From contig NC_092674.1 in the NCBI RefSeq assembly GCF_964355755.1, positions 375,001 through 439,000 of the forward strand: DNA of 64,000 nucleotides, in the 5' to 3' direction. Both the position numbers and the translations under genes were made by a program. The notes below the pieces were generated by a model. It did not search any database. It saw only the letters and a list, made by a program, of their open reading frames with translations, and was not told the origin of the DNA. The first letter of the stretch is position 1. Each line of letters begins with the position of its first letter. The DNA comes from Antedon mediterranea. Its lineage: Eukaryota; Echinodermata; Crinoidea; Comatulida; Antedonidae. This document shows, piece by piece, positions 24,501 through 37,600 of the stretch.

Positions 24501-26620
24501 AAACTGTAGTAGACTAGGCATAGGCCTACAGCTATATGTTAAACTGTAGTAGACTAGGCATAGGCCTACAGCTATACGTTAAACTGTAGTAGACTAGGCA
24601 TAGGCCTACAGCTATATGTTAAACTGTAGTAGACTAGGCATAGGCCTACAGCTATATTTTAAACTGTAGTAGACTAGGCATAGGCCTACAGCTATATGTT
24701 AAACTGTAGTAGACTAGGCATAGGCCTACAGCTATATTTTAAACTGTAGTAGACTAGGCATAGGCCTACAGCTATATGTTAAACTGTAGTAGACTAGGCA
24801 TAGGCCTACAGCTATATGTTAAACTGTAGTAGACTAGGCATAGGCCTACAGCTATACGTTAAACTGTAGTAGACTAGGCATAGGCCTACAGCTATATTTT
24901 AAACTGTAGTAGACTAGGCATAGGCCTACAGCTATACGTTAAACTGTAGTAGACTAGGCATAGGCCTACAGCTATACGTTAAACTGTAGTAGACTAGGCA
25001 TAGGCCTACAGCTATATTTTAAACTGTAGTAGACTAGGCATAGGCCTACAGCTATACGTTAAACTGTAGTAGACTAGGCATAGGCCTACAGCTATATGTT
25101 AAACTGTAGTAGACTAGGCATAGGCCTACAGCTATATTTTAAACTGAGTAGACTAGGCATAGACCTACAGCTATATTTTAAACTGTAGTAGACTAGGCAT
25201 AGGCCTACAGCTATATTTTAAACTGTAGTAGACTAGGCATAGGCCTACAGCTATATGTTAAACTGTAGTAGACTAGGCATAGGCCTACAGCTATATTTTA
25301 AACTGTAGTAGACTAGGCATAGACCTACAGCTATATTTTAAACTGTAGTAGACTAGGCATAGGCCTACAGCTATATTTTAAACTGTAGTAGACTAGGCAT
25401 AGGCCTACAGCTATATTTTAAACTGTAGTAGACTAGGCATAGGCCTACAGCTATATTTTAAACTGTAGTAGACTAGGCATAGGCCTACAGCTATATGTTA
25501 AACTGTAGTAGACTAGGCATAGGCCTACAGCTATACGTTAAACTGTAGTAGACTAGGCATAGGCCTACAGCTATATGTTAAACTGTAGTAGACTAGGCAT
25601 AGGCCTACAGCTATATTTTAAACTGTAGTAGACTAGGCATAGACCTACAGCTATATGTTAAACTGTAGTAGACTAGGCATAGGCCTACAGCTATACGTTA
25701 AACTGTAGTAGACTAGGCATAGGCCTACAGCTATATGTTAAACTGTAGTAGACTAGGCATAGGCCTACAGCTATATGTTAAACTGTAGTAGACTAGGCAT
25801 AGGCCTACAGCTATATTTTAAACTGAGTAGACTAGGCATAGGCCTACAGCTATATTTTAAACTGTAGTAGACTAGGCATAGGCCTACAGCTATATGTTAA
25901 ACTGTAGTAGACTAGGCATAGGCCTACAGCTATATGTTAAACTGTAGTAGACTAGGCATAGACCTACAGCTATATGTTAAACTGTAGTAGACTAGGCATA
26001 GGCCTACAGCTATATTTTAAACTGTAGTAGACTAGGCATAGACCTACAGCTATATTTTAAACTGTAGTAGACTAGGCATAGGCCTACAGCTATATGTTAA
26101 ACTGTAGTAGACTAGGCATAGGCCTACAGCTATATTTTAAACTGAGTAGACTAGGCATAGGCCTACAGCTATATTTTAAACTGTAGTAGACTAGGCATAG
26201 GCCTACAGCTATATGTTAAACTGTAGTAGACTAGGCATAGGCCTACAGCTATATGTTAAACTGTAGTAGACTAGGCATAGACCTACAGCTATATGTTAAA
26301 CTGTAGTAGACTAGGCATAGGCCTACAGCTATATGTTAAACTGTAGTAGACTAGGCATAGGCCTACAGCTATATGTTAAACTGTAGTAGACTAGGCATAG
26401 GCCTACAGCTATACGTTAAACTGTAGTAGACTAGGCATAGGCCTACAGCTATATGTTAAACTGTAGTAGACTAGGCATAGGCCTACAGCTATATGTTAAA
26501 CTGTAGTAGACTAGGCATAGGCCTACAGCTATATGTTAAACTGTAGTAGACTAGGCATAGGCCTACAGCTATATTTTAAACTGAGTAGACTAGGCATAGG
26601 CCTACAGCTATATTTTAAAT
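21541..26620. repeat. Satellite array, ~127 copies of a 40-bp unit, inside an intron
   Basis: The unit is AAACTGTAGTAGACTAGGCA followed by TAGGCCTACAGCTATATGTT. Copies are almost identical. Variation is limited to one trinucleotide (ATT, ATG or ACG in CTAT.TT), one G/A change (TAGGCCTA or TAGACCTA), and a rare 1-bp deletion (CTGAGTAG) at about 23706, 25145, 25824, 26144 and 26582. Each unit carries the palindrome TAGGCCTA and an AGCT site. The array lies between exons 2 and 3 of the frameshifted discoidin gene. Confidence 0.97.
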
Positions 26621-27198
26621 TGTTGTTCACACTTATTGCCAATACGACGTACAATAGTAAAGTTTATAATAATGTATTTAGGCCATCGTGTCTTTACAAG
26701 GATGACGCATGTATACCTTTTTTTTATAGACTTTTCCTGGGAACTATGATCGTAACAGTAAAGTTTGTCACAACTTTCAACAGACATATGCCCGTTACAT
26801 TCGAATTCTTCCACAGTCGTGGTACGGAAATGGGGCTAGCCTTAGGTTTGAACTTATCTCCGCCGACTGGTAAGTAATCCTCCGTTATCCCTACTCATCA
26901 TCGTGATTTTTTTTCGTATAATCTATAATTATTAAAACTTTCAGATTTTTTTTTTCAGGCTCTGTGATAATCATTTTCTCTTTTCTTTTTCCAGAAAAGA
27001 TGGCAAAAACTGGAAATTGTCCAACCGAGTCATAGCACTCTTAATGTAGTAGTACAGAAATAGTAGTTATTTAAACTACGGTAAATATGATCTTAAAACA
27101 TGATTGTGCAACATATAATAATAGATTTATTTTTAATATAATTGACTAATACAACACAGAAAAGATCAAATCAACATTATCAAATAAAATTGCTTTAA

Positions 27199-27544
27199 AG
27201 ATATATTGTCCCCCTAAAAAATAATTTTTTAATTTTTTTTGTTGAATATGCCATTTTAATATCACATAATAGTTATTCACTATGACCAAAAATTTGATCC
27301 AAAAAAAAACATTTCCCACCAAAAAAAATGTTATTTAAAGCAAAATATACCTAAATTGTCTGGAAGACAATGGTTTTTGGTTGAAATTAACCATTTCTTT
27401 TGTCTTTTTATAAGTGAAATAATTATTTTTTGATGATTTTTTTTCTACAGAAGTGAATAACTTTATTAAAACTGTGAAATTGCCTATTCAAAATCTGATT
27501 TTATTAATCTTTATTTTTTCATGTTTTTGGGGGACAATACATCT
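27199..27544. mobile_element. TTAA-flanked MITE, family A, full copy
   Basis: The ends are AGATATATTGTCCCCC and the inverted AGATGTATTGTCCCCC. TTAA flanks both sides (27195-27198 and 27545-27548), as expected for piggyBac- or Kolobok-type insertion. The interior is AT-rich and non-coding. A second full copy is at 60287-60557. Confidence 0.75.
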
Positions 27545-27562
27545 TTAAATTTTCTTATTTTT

Positions 27563-27608
27563 GTTAAACCATGGAGGAAATATATATATAATTCCTCGAT
27601 GGTTTAAC
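27563..27608. repeat. Hairpin flanked by GTTAAACC
   Basis: GTTAAACCATGGAGGAAT-like left arm (27563-27581) and its near-perfect inverse (27591-27608) surround an (AT)n loop. It may be a tiny MITE remnant. Confidence 0.5.
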
Positions 27609-27784
27609 AGTATGCAAATCAAAATAAAATGCTATAAATGTAATTACAATTTGCAGAAGATTTGTTACTTGATTCTGAATTATGTTTCAAATATTAAGAA
27701 TGAACCTGTGGTGTTGAAATAAAAATTAAATCAATAAAATGTATGAGTAGATGTACTTGGAATTAAATGTGTTCTTTTGTTCTT

Positions 27785-28296
27785 TCAACTCATCACACAC
27801 CCTATGGTACTCAAGTGTGTCGGTACTTTACACTCATCACACACCCTATGCTACTGAAGTGTGTCGGTACTTTACACTCATCACACACCCTATGCTACTC
27901 AAGTGTGTCGGTACTTTACTCATCACACACCCTATGCTACTCAAGTGTGTCGGTACTTTACATTCATCACACACCCTATGCTACTCAAGTGTGTCGGTAC
28001 TTTACTCATCACACACCCTATGCTACTCAAGTGTGTCGGTACTTTACTCATCACACACCGTATGCTACTCAAGTGTGTCGGTACTTTACTCATCACACAC
28101 CCTATGCTACTCAAGTGTGTCGGTACTTTACTCATCACACACCCTATGCTACTCAAGTGTGTCGGTACTTTACTCATCACACACCCTATGCTACTCAAGT
28201 GTGTCGGTACTTTACTCATCACACACCCTGCTACTCAAGTGTGTCCGTACTTTACTCATCACACACCCTATGCTACTCAAGTGTGTCGGTACTTTA
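27785..28296. repeat. Tandem array, ~13 units of 40-46 bp
   Basis: The unit contains CTCATCACACACCCTATGCT and AAGTGTGTCGGTACTTTA. Long overlapping open frames in several phases are by-products of the repeat and are not genes. Confidence 0.9.
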
Positions 28297-29050
28297 ACGT
28301 GTCGTTTAATGTCCACATTATTTTTCATTGCAAAGAAATATACAAAAAAACTGAGGAGTATTAACGTAGAAGTAGTTTTAAAGTACCGTCTAATTAAACA
28401 GAACTGCATTTGAAGTGAATATATTGTGTACGTGAGGCCTCTAGTTCAACTATTCGTATAATACGAGTATAGACCGTGTTTAACCTTTCTTTAGTTCAGT
28501 AAATGTATGTTGCGAACATTTTAATAAACCGTATAAAAATACTGTTTTCAAAATGGAAACGAACTTTCGAAAACAAATTAATTACAAAACTCCCATAATT
28601 TCAAATTATGTATCGATAAATAATTGTAAAATCCGCAATTTTTGTTTTGTTATTTTAGTTATTTTCTGTTTTTTTAAGGGTAAACTCATTTATCATACAA
28701 TTGCGAACAAAATTGTCTTGGTCTATACAGCCGTGAGTTACGGTTGTCCACGTGCTAGTTGTCTTGGGGAAATATTTATTACTGTACTTGAAATGAGGAG
28801 GAAGTTTATTATCAAGATATATTATACGTAAACCACAAGTTTACAAGTAAATACTGTATATCCAGGGAGTGACGGATGTGTTTAAAGCATGTGTATCCTA
28901 CAGGGAAGTGAGCCGAATGAACTTCCCGGGTTAACTGCAGGTGATGTGAGAGTTTAATTGGACAGATTAAAGTTAATAAGAGATTCGGTAAATTTCCCCA
29001 AAAAATTCAAGGAAATTGTTCGATTGTTTTATGGGAGTGTTTACCAGTTT
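28297..29050. other. Intergenic region upstream of the second discoidin gene
   Basis: Nothing recognised; a short open frame at 28553-28831 has no family features. Confidence 0.4.
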
Positions 29051-29056
29051 AAAAGC

Positions 29057-29064
29057 TATAAAAG
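29057..29064 (+). promoter_or_regulatory. TATA box of the second discoidin gene
   Basis: TATAAAAG, 78 bp upstream of the ATG at 29142, matching the octamer in front of the paralogue at 20310. Confidence 0.6.
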
Positions 29065-29141
29065 TTTGATACCAGTCCCTATATGTTATTCGGTACCTGG
29101 GTCGTTATCAAATAGGCCTCTCGGTATCTTACAAAGTCGAG

Positions 29142-30727
29142 ATGTTTACCTCAACTGTGTTAGTGTTCGTCGTCTACTCTTTGATGCTTCAAAGTTCCAC
29201 CGGTAAGTTGACATTTTGTTCAACTATTTATTTGAAAAAAAAAGTATTCTAGCAGCTTTGTCTGTAAAATGAATAAAGTTAACTACTTGGGGCATAAGAT
29301 GAGAAACTAAACAACTTGCTGTATTTTGAGACATTCTTTGGTCTCTCTTGTTGAAGGTTTACTTAAGGCCATGATCACTTTAATGTTCCACAGATCAACC
29401 CATTCAGTTTAACAATCATTATAGGCTTCTTCATAGGGCAGTCCTAATATTCCTACTGTCATTCTAGCACATACTACTTTTTAGATCCTGTTTTTGGGGC
29501 CCATCTGGTAGTAGTATCAGTCACGGGTCTGTTTCTGCTGCATCTCTCAACATTCGAACTTTTTTGTAAACATTTTGAGAAACATTATTTTCTCCATAAT
29601 TAATAATATTGTGAAGAATTGCGTAATTCCGGTTTTTAATATAGGCCTACTGTATGTAAAAAATCGTTAAAATGATTTCTGAAATGTGTGCAGAAACAGA
29701 AACATTCCTTATGATGTATTGAGAAGATTTGATCATGATGGATGCTAATGTAGAAATAATAATATGAAACGCCATCTGTGAATTATACTAAATATTTATC
29801 CCATCAGCGGCAAAGTGTACTGAATACAACATCGGTCTGGATGTCGACAATCTAAACACGTACATAACCGACAGTGCATTCACCTCCAGTTCTCAGGCTA
29901 CATATGGTTACCGTGCCTCAAGAGGGCGCTTGAACACACGATATGAGGGGTCGAGCGATAAAAAAGGCGGATGGATGGCTTCAAGTTCCGATGATAACCC
30001 CTGGATTGAAGTGGATCTGCAAGGTGACTATAGTTTGACAGGGATAACCACACAAGGAAGACAGTGCGGTAACAACTGGGTTACCAAATTTCAAGTTCAA
30101 TACAAGAAAGATGGGGATAATAACTATTTTGACAGTTCGGGGACTAACACTGCACAGGTGAGGTTTTTGCTTCTGACTTTTACATTCATGGATATCAATC
30201 GCGACGTCGATGAAGTTTTTTTTCCTCACTTTTTTGGTTATTTTTATGTTAAGTGTAACTATTGTACATTTGTTTGGCTAAAAACAAATAAATAAAGGAA
30301 AAAGTACATTGTAGTTGTACTGTACTCAATGAATCATCTTTTGAACGCGCGCGTCAATTTTCATGCTTCTCTTTGTTGTCCTCCAGGAACAAAAACATAC
30401 AATAAGTAAATTTAGTAATCCCACTCAACTGACGCACCAATTGTATGGTTCTAAGTATTTGTAATTTGTAAATAGACATTTGATGGAAACAGTGATCGGA
30501 ACACTGAGGTTACGAACAGCTTTCCCAAGTTGACGGCTCGTTACATACGGATTCTTCCAACGGATTGGTACGGCAGTGGTGCTAGTCTTAGGTTTGACCT
30601 TATCGCTTGCGATTGGTAAGTAAACTCATTTGTATATTCCTCAGCTCAAACAACTTCAGTTGTAATTTGTACACTAAATAACACAGGTTTTCATAATAAT
30701 GTTATCTTTTCGTTTCTTTTTTCTAGA
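29142..30727 (+). CDS. Secreted single-domain F5/8 type C (discoidin) protein, 183 aa
   Basis: Exons are 29142-29202, 29808-30157, 30476-30615 and 30727 (one coding base, completing a TG|A stop). The joined length is 552 nt, 183 aa. Residues 1-20 form a signal peptide (MFTSTVLVFVVYSLMLQSS). The rest is one discoidin domain: GLDV, AFTSSSQATYGYRASRGRLN, NPWIEVDLQGDYSLTGITTQ, NNWVTKFQVQY, ARYIRILPTDWYGSGASLRF and the terminal CD. Such domains bind glycans or phospholipids; secreted single-domain forms are lectin-like in marine invertebrates, so a lectin role is inference. An AATAAA lies at 30844-30849. It is a close tandem paralogue of the frameshifted gene about 9 kb upstream, with identical intron positions and phases (1, 0, 2). 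Confidence 0.88.
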
Positions 30728-30849
30728 TAAATTGTTTGAAGATAAGAGAGAAACTGTCGAGGCAAATACGACTCAGCTAATGCTTATTGAATTCAATGAT
30801 GAATGATACTAACATTGGTACTAATAAAAAATACCGTTATTCCAATAAA

Positions 30850-31620
30850 GATTGCAGTTTTTATTTTCAAATAGAATGCTTTTCTCTTAAATAAAACATT
30901 TTATTAAATTGTGTGCTGTGCTTCGAATTTGTTTCCATGCCAACTTACGCTAAGAAGTGTGTCTTATATTCTGACAAAAATAGCAAAAACATTGGGTTTT
31001 AGTGTATCACTACTATAGTTATCTTCTGATAAGCTGCACTAGCAACTTAAAATAAAGAGTGCATTATTCGTTACGTTTATACAATTTACCATTTCTAAAA
31101 AGAAGAGATACGATATTACAACGATGTCGAAATGTGGTATACTTTTCTCCTATAAACACGTTTGGAGAATGCGTCGTAGAATTCGAGAATATTTATTATA
31201 ATACATTACACATGCAAATTAATGACGTTTAAACAAAGTTTAGTAATTCGGATCGGTTCAATACATCATCTAAACGTTTTATAAAGTTTGAACCACGACA
31301 TTTGTCCAATCGCTGCGTATTGAAATGTGGTCTGCCTTCGGGATGCTGGAAAATAAATGGAAATCACCCCCACTTCATTGATCCCATCGTCACCAAAATC
31401 ACCAGTACATCAAAGAAACAATGTGCTATACAAATCAGCAGTTTTCGTGTCATAATTATGCTATATTGCGATTTCAAGTAATAGTAGTGATAACAATAAG
31501 TAAAACTTATTGAATTATGTTGCTAACTCTTTGGTGATGATATTCGTACAACGGGAACACGATATACACACATCGCTCTCCATAGATTTATCCACTTATA
31601 ATTGGTGGATAGAAAACACA
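30850..31620. other. Intergenic region between convergent genes
   Basis: No gene is seen between the discoidin 3' end and the minus-strand SRCR-EGF-PAN gene. Confidence 0.4.
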
Positions 31621-31624
31621 AACG

Positions 31625-34600
31625 TTATTCGAAATATACACGACCTCTGGAAGAGACATAGTCCAGAGGACTATCCGATTTGGTTGACGTGTTAAGTTCA
31701 CAATTTCCGGATGACTTCTGATAATTCATAGACAAGCACGCTGTGTGTTCTTTGCACTTCAACAAACATTCCAAGATGCTTCGAGCGTACACATTCGAGA
31801 AGACGTGGTTCATTAAGATGTTGTTGTCGTACTTTACCAGTTGGCTAATAGTTAATGAAGTATCTGAAGAAAGATAAAATAGTAAAATAATTAAATAATG
31901 TAAAATGATAAAATGTGGAGTACTTTTGAAAAAAAAACCTATATTTTACCACGATCTTTTCAATTCGCCATTTTGAGAGATGCGAAGGTCGGTACTCCAA
32001 AAAACAATTAGCTTTTTTATATAGTGATACATACCTAATAATTGACATTCAGTTGAGTAGTACCATGCTGTACATGCGCATTCATATCGGTCAACGTAAT
32101 CAGTACACGTTCCCCCATTCTGACATGGATTCGACAAGCATTCGTCAATTTCTGAAAGCAAATTTGCATATTTAACGAGTTGGGTTTTTTTTGCTTTTGC
32201 ATCATGCAAAAGTCTGTATAGTTAGTGTGCTTTTATGTTGTCGATTTTTGTCTGTAGGCCTAAACATACTAATATTCTAGCAAAGTATTACACTTATGAA
32301 ACGCCATGTACGCAAACATATTTATATTTTTCCAATAAGTCGAAAGGTCGTCTAGAAACAAGACTCATAGTTGTATTCAATTTACATCTAGACGTGCGTT
32401 CACACGAGTCTTTTTACACATTTGTCTTTGCCACTTACCAATTTCACAGTGCGTTCCTTCCCATGCAGACGTACATTCACACGTGTATTGGTTGATATCA
32501 TCTACACACGTACCGCCATTTTGACACGGAGATGATGCACATTCATTTATATCTATTACAAAATTAGATCATTAAGTTCAATTCTTTTTTATCACCGTCT
32601 GTGGGCTATTGCGGACGAAACCTTCCCGAAATATTGACACCCCAACCCCGCAAAGTAGCATTTTGTTTTTTTGGTACAAGATTGAAGAAACTGTTGTCAT
32701 TTATAAACAAGGGTTTGTTTAATATTCAAAGAAGTACCGTAGGCATGTTCTAATCTACAGACATTTTACCAAATCTAAACGCATGTGAAATGAAGCGTCA
32801 ACAAAGATATACAAAATTAGGCGGACTTACTTGTTTCACAGTTAACTCCTGTTATTCCAGGAACGCATGCGCAAGTATACATGCTGCTTCCATCCGTACA
32901 CGCACCATTATATTGACACGGGTTAGACGCGCACTCATCAATGACTACATTATAAAAAAGATGATGATAAACGCATTGAGTAAGTGCTACTGTATAAATA
33001 CAGACTGGTAGGTTACGATGTAAACTTAACGTTTTATTGATACTTTATTGTTATTTACACATCACATGATAATTTTCGCATTTCTACTTCAATACTACAA
33101 ATGAACTACTTACACTGGCATACACTGCCATAGAAACCAGTTGTGCAGGAACATGTATACGACGCAATACCATCGGTGCACGCTCCACCATTGTGACAAG
33201 GTCCTGTGGCACATTCATCAATATCTTTAAAAACAATCATTTTATACTGTATAATTTCAATTTAATTATTTATATTCAATAAAAAAAAACATGCACAGCA
33301 GGTCATATCACCAATTGAGTTTTTCTTTGGGTGTTTTGTTTACCATGGTTTTGTTAATGTTGTATGTATTTTTTTGAAATTTCAATAAATACATATAGGC
33401 CTAATAAACAACAAGAAATGTTGACACCTACCGCATACAACGCCAATATCCTCACCATGACTGCAATCATTACCACCCCATGATGGAAAATAACAATGCC
33501 ATAGATAAGACTCAGATCCTGAACAACCTAAATCATCAAGCCAAATAGGACCGCCTCCACCCCCAAAATATGATGTCACACTAACAACATCGTTAAAACC
33601 AACAGATCGGCATGCGACTCTTCCTTCAGCTGTAGAGAAGCTATCGTCACAAACTGTTCCCCACTGCCAGTTGTAACTGCAACTCCCCCAAATGTTGCAC
33701 GATGTTGTGTAATAGTAAACCTCTACTCGGCCCTCATAATATGCACCGCCGTTAAGTCGTGTGCTTTCTGTAACAAAGTAAGAAAGTTCATGATTAAATA
33801 TATTACGCATTTAAGTAATTAAAAAAATGGCTGTCAGCAAATGGATAACCGTTTATTTTGTCAATTTATAAGTGAAAAGTCTGATTTTGTTCATCTTCAT
33901 TTTTCTTCTTTTTTGGGGGGATATCTGCAGCATTAAAGACGATAGTACCAGCAAAATGTTTATATAACAATTGGAATTACTTTGGGAGCACTTGAAAGTA
34001 AAAATAAAAGAGTTCTCAATTAGATATGGAGCAAAAACAAAGCATTCAAGAAATAGTGATAAAGAAAAATTGTTAAAAGAAATTTCAGACCTGACGAACA
34101 AACTAGAAACTGATTATGATGAGAAAACAGAGAGAATTTTAATTAATAAAGCAAAAGACCTGGAAGACATATATACATTAGAAGCAAAGGGTGCTCAAAT
34201 AAGATCAAGAATAGAATGGTTTGAAAAGGGTGGAAAAATACAAACATTTTTATAGGTCTAGAAAAAAGTAAAGCTAAAAGAAAATGTATCACGGCAGTCC
34301 TAAAAAGTAATGGTAAATACACGACCCAAACTGATGAAATTCTTCGTGAACAAGTACATTATTTTAAAAATTTATACAAAAAGAAAAATTCAAATCAATC
34401 ATCTGAAATTTTAACTTCAGATATTCTAAATTATCTTAATAAAACTAATGTCAAAGTATTATCTGAAGAACAAAAAAAGAAATGTGAAGGGACTATAAAA
34501 ATAGAAGAATGTAAACATGCCTTATATAAAATGAGACTTAATAAGGCCCCAGGCAGTGATGGCTTGTATAAAATGAGACTTAATAAGGCCCCAGGCAGTG

Positions 34601-37600
34601 ATGGCTTATATAAAATGAGACTTAATAAGGCCCCAGGCAGTGATGGCTTATATAAAATGAGACTTAATAAGGCCCCAGGCAGTGATGGCTTGTATAAAAT
34701 GAGACTTAATAAGGCCCCAGGCAGTGATGGCTTATATAAAATGAGACTTAATAAGGCCCCAGGCAGTGATGGCTTATATAAAATGAGACTTAATAAGGCC
34801 CCAGGCAGTGATGGCTTGTCAGTAGAATTTTACCAAACATTTTGGAATTCTTTTGACTTTTTAGTTTGTGATGCTTTTAATTTTTCTTTTAATAATGGAC
34901 AATTGTCAAATTCTCAAAGGAGAGGAGTAGTCTCCTTACTGTACAAAAATGGTAAAAGGGAAGACTTAAAAAATTGGAGACCAATAACTCTTCTTAATAT
35001 AGATTACAAGATTATGGCAAATGTTATTGCAAATAGACTAAAATTAGTAATTGGTGACATAATAGATACTGATCAAAAAGGTTATATTAAAGGAAGGTTT
35101 GCTGGTGAAAATATAAGGCTTGTTGAAGATGTATTAGAATACACCAATAATTTTAATAAAGAAGGTGCTATAATATTTCTAGATTTTGCTAAAGCATTTG
35201 ACAAAATAGATAGAGTATTTTTAATCCAATCATTGAAAAGATTTGGTTTTGGTCAGGACCTAATACAATGGGTCAAGACATTTTATTTCAATACTGAGTC
35301 AGTTACTACAAACAATGGATGGGTATCAGAAAGTTTTAAGATGAATAATGGTATTAGACAAGGATGCCCTCTTTCGGCATTACTTTTTTAAATAGCTGTA
35401 GAGCCAATGGCTAGCAATATAAGAAGCAATATTCATTGTAAAGGTATTATACTGCCTTCAAAAGGGTATAATGATGAACAAGAAGTCAAAATTGCTCAGT
35501 TAGCAGACGATACTATAATTTTTGTTAGGGATGAAATGAGTATTGAAGCTTGTATAAATACAGTAGACTTGTTTTGTAAGGTTGCAGGAATGTCACTTAA
35601 CAAAATGAAAACAAAAGGTATGTGGATAGGTTCTTCAAAAAACAACGTTCATAAACCCTTTTCAATACAATGGGAGGATGAGCCTGTCAAATTCTTAGGT
35701 GTTTTTGTTGGTTATGATAAAACAAAATGCCACAAAAAAAACTGGGTTGAAAAGATTGAAAATTTTAAAAATGTATTAAAAACCTGGGAAAAAAGAAATT
35801 TAAGTATTTTTGGTAAAGTAATGGTGATAAAAACACTAGCACTCTCCAAACTAGTATATAATGCTAGTATAATAGAGGTACCCACAAATATTGTAAATGA
35901 GGTTAACAGTATTATTTTTAAGTTCATTTGGAATGGAAAAGGAGAAAAAATAAAAAGAGATATTATGTTTCAAGAAATTAAACACGGAGGTATAAAACTA
36001 ACTGATTTTAATTTAGTTGTAAAATCATTAAAATTAAACTGGATAAAACGGTTACTTAGCCCAGATCCAGGAAAGTGGAAGTGTATTCCGCTATATTTTT
36101 TACATCCTGTTAAATACTTATCGGAAATGTCGCAAATAGATAAAAAAAAACAAGTTTTTATCTGACATTCCAACTTTCTATAAAGAAATTTTATCAATTT
36201 GTACACAGTATAATAATTATTTTTACACTGAACCACAAGGTATAGATGAAATTAATAAACAGATTTTTTGGGGCAACAAATATATTGTACTAAACAATAA
36301 ATCTTTATATAACCAAAATTGAATTGATTCTGGAATAACACAAATTAGTGATATTGTTAATGATAACTCTTTTAAGTCGTCACAAGAAATTGTTGATAAA
36401 CTTAAGAAATTTTAAAAAACTGGATTGTTGAATATTTTTGTTTAAAACATGCATTTCCCAGACATTGGAAAAACAAACTTTTTAATGTTAAAGATAATAT
36501 TCAGGTAGTAGAAGTGAACAAATATGATTTATATGACAAAAACGCTACAGTTAAAACATTTTACAAGGGATTTTTGGTGAATAAACCCAGTGAACCAAAT
36601 GTTCAAACGAAATGGGAAAGAGATCTTAATTTAGATTCTTTAGATTGAAATACAATATGGCATAGAAAAGTATACTGTATGAAACACATAAGTAAAATTG
36701 CACAATTTAATTTTAAATTGTTGCATAGAATTTTATGCTGTAAAAAGAAACTTAAGTTATGGAAGATATATGATTCAGATATGTGTGACAGATGTAACAT
36801 AGAAATAGAAGACGAAAGGCACATGCTAATCAAATGTGAAAAAAATGCGCCCTTTTGGTATAATTTTAACAACATGCTAAACTCTTGTAACAAAGAAAAT
36901 CAGGCGTTTGTTGATTATTCTTGTTTTGAATATATTATTCTTGGCTTAGCCAATAATATTGTTAATGAGTTGTTATCAATTTTTAATTTTTGTATTTACA
37001 AGGCAAGTGTTCTTTTTCGAACAGAAAATAAAATTGTAAATGCATGGTTGTTATTCACTAAAGAAATTAAAATGTTAAGAAAAATTGAATACGCAATTGA
37101 TAATCTTGCGGCTAGAAAGAAATGGGGAAAATTAGATCATAATCGTCTAGAATATTATCTAAATAGATGACAATCAAATGTAAAGTTATGAAATGATTGA
37201 AAATAAGGTGTGCTAGGAGAATGACATAAAAGATGTAGGCATAATGCATATACGGGTGTGTATATATATGTTTAAGAGTATGTATTAATAGTCAAAGTTG
37301 TGATATCAATCAGTAGCTACAAGATACAATATTATTTATGTGTTATGTAAGTATTGAGTATATCAAAGTTATCAAAGCATATCAAGGCTATGTAAATTAA
37401 ATGAGAACAAAAGGGATTGTATAATAACTATAGGGAAACACAACAAGACGAACATAAGTGTTAAGAGATAATAATGAAAAAGATGAACTCAAAAAGAAAG
37501 CAAATATGCATGATTAAAACAAATGTTAATAGACGGAATATACATGTTAATGTATTAATGTATATACAGTATGTATTTATGGAATTAAAAGTGGGAGGAA

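Larger units (their letters stand above)
20367..26995 (+). pseudogene. Secreted F5/8 type C (discoidin) domain gene with a frameshift in exon 2
   Basis: Exons by comparison with the intact paralogue at 29142-30727: 20367-20424 (signal peptide MFATTVLVFTIYSVVFA), 20922-21282, 26730-26869, and a final exon at 26995 supplying the last base of a split stop (TG|A). Discoidin features are KAFTSSSEATHGYRAARGRL, NTRYEG, DKKGGW, PWIEVDL, GRQCGDNWVTE, ARYIRILPQSWYGNGASLRF. Between GGWMA and PWIEVDL (about 21101-21104) the frame shifts (2 extra or 1 missing base), so the predicted product stops at 21172. Everything downstream stays open in the shifted frame with good splice sites, so the lesion is recent, an assembly error, or an allele. 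Intron 2 (5.4 kb) consists almost entirely of the 40-bp satellite. Confidence 0.75.

Noticed and set aside
21541-26620. CRISPR-like regular array of ~40-bp units
   Set aside because: Units are contiguous without unique spacers, and the DNA is eukaryotic; it is a satellite.
27751-28413. Several 160-220 codon frames in three phases
   Set aside because: They are readings of one tandem array, all in overlapping frames, with no signal for translation.
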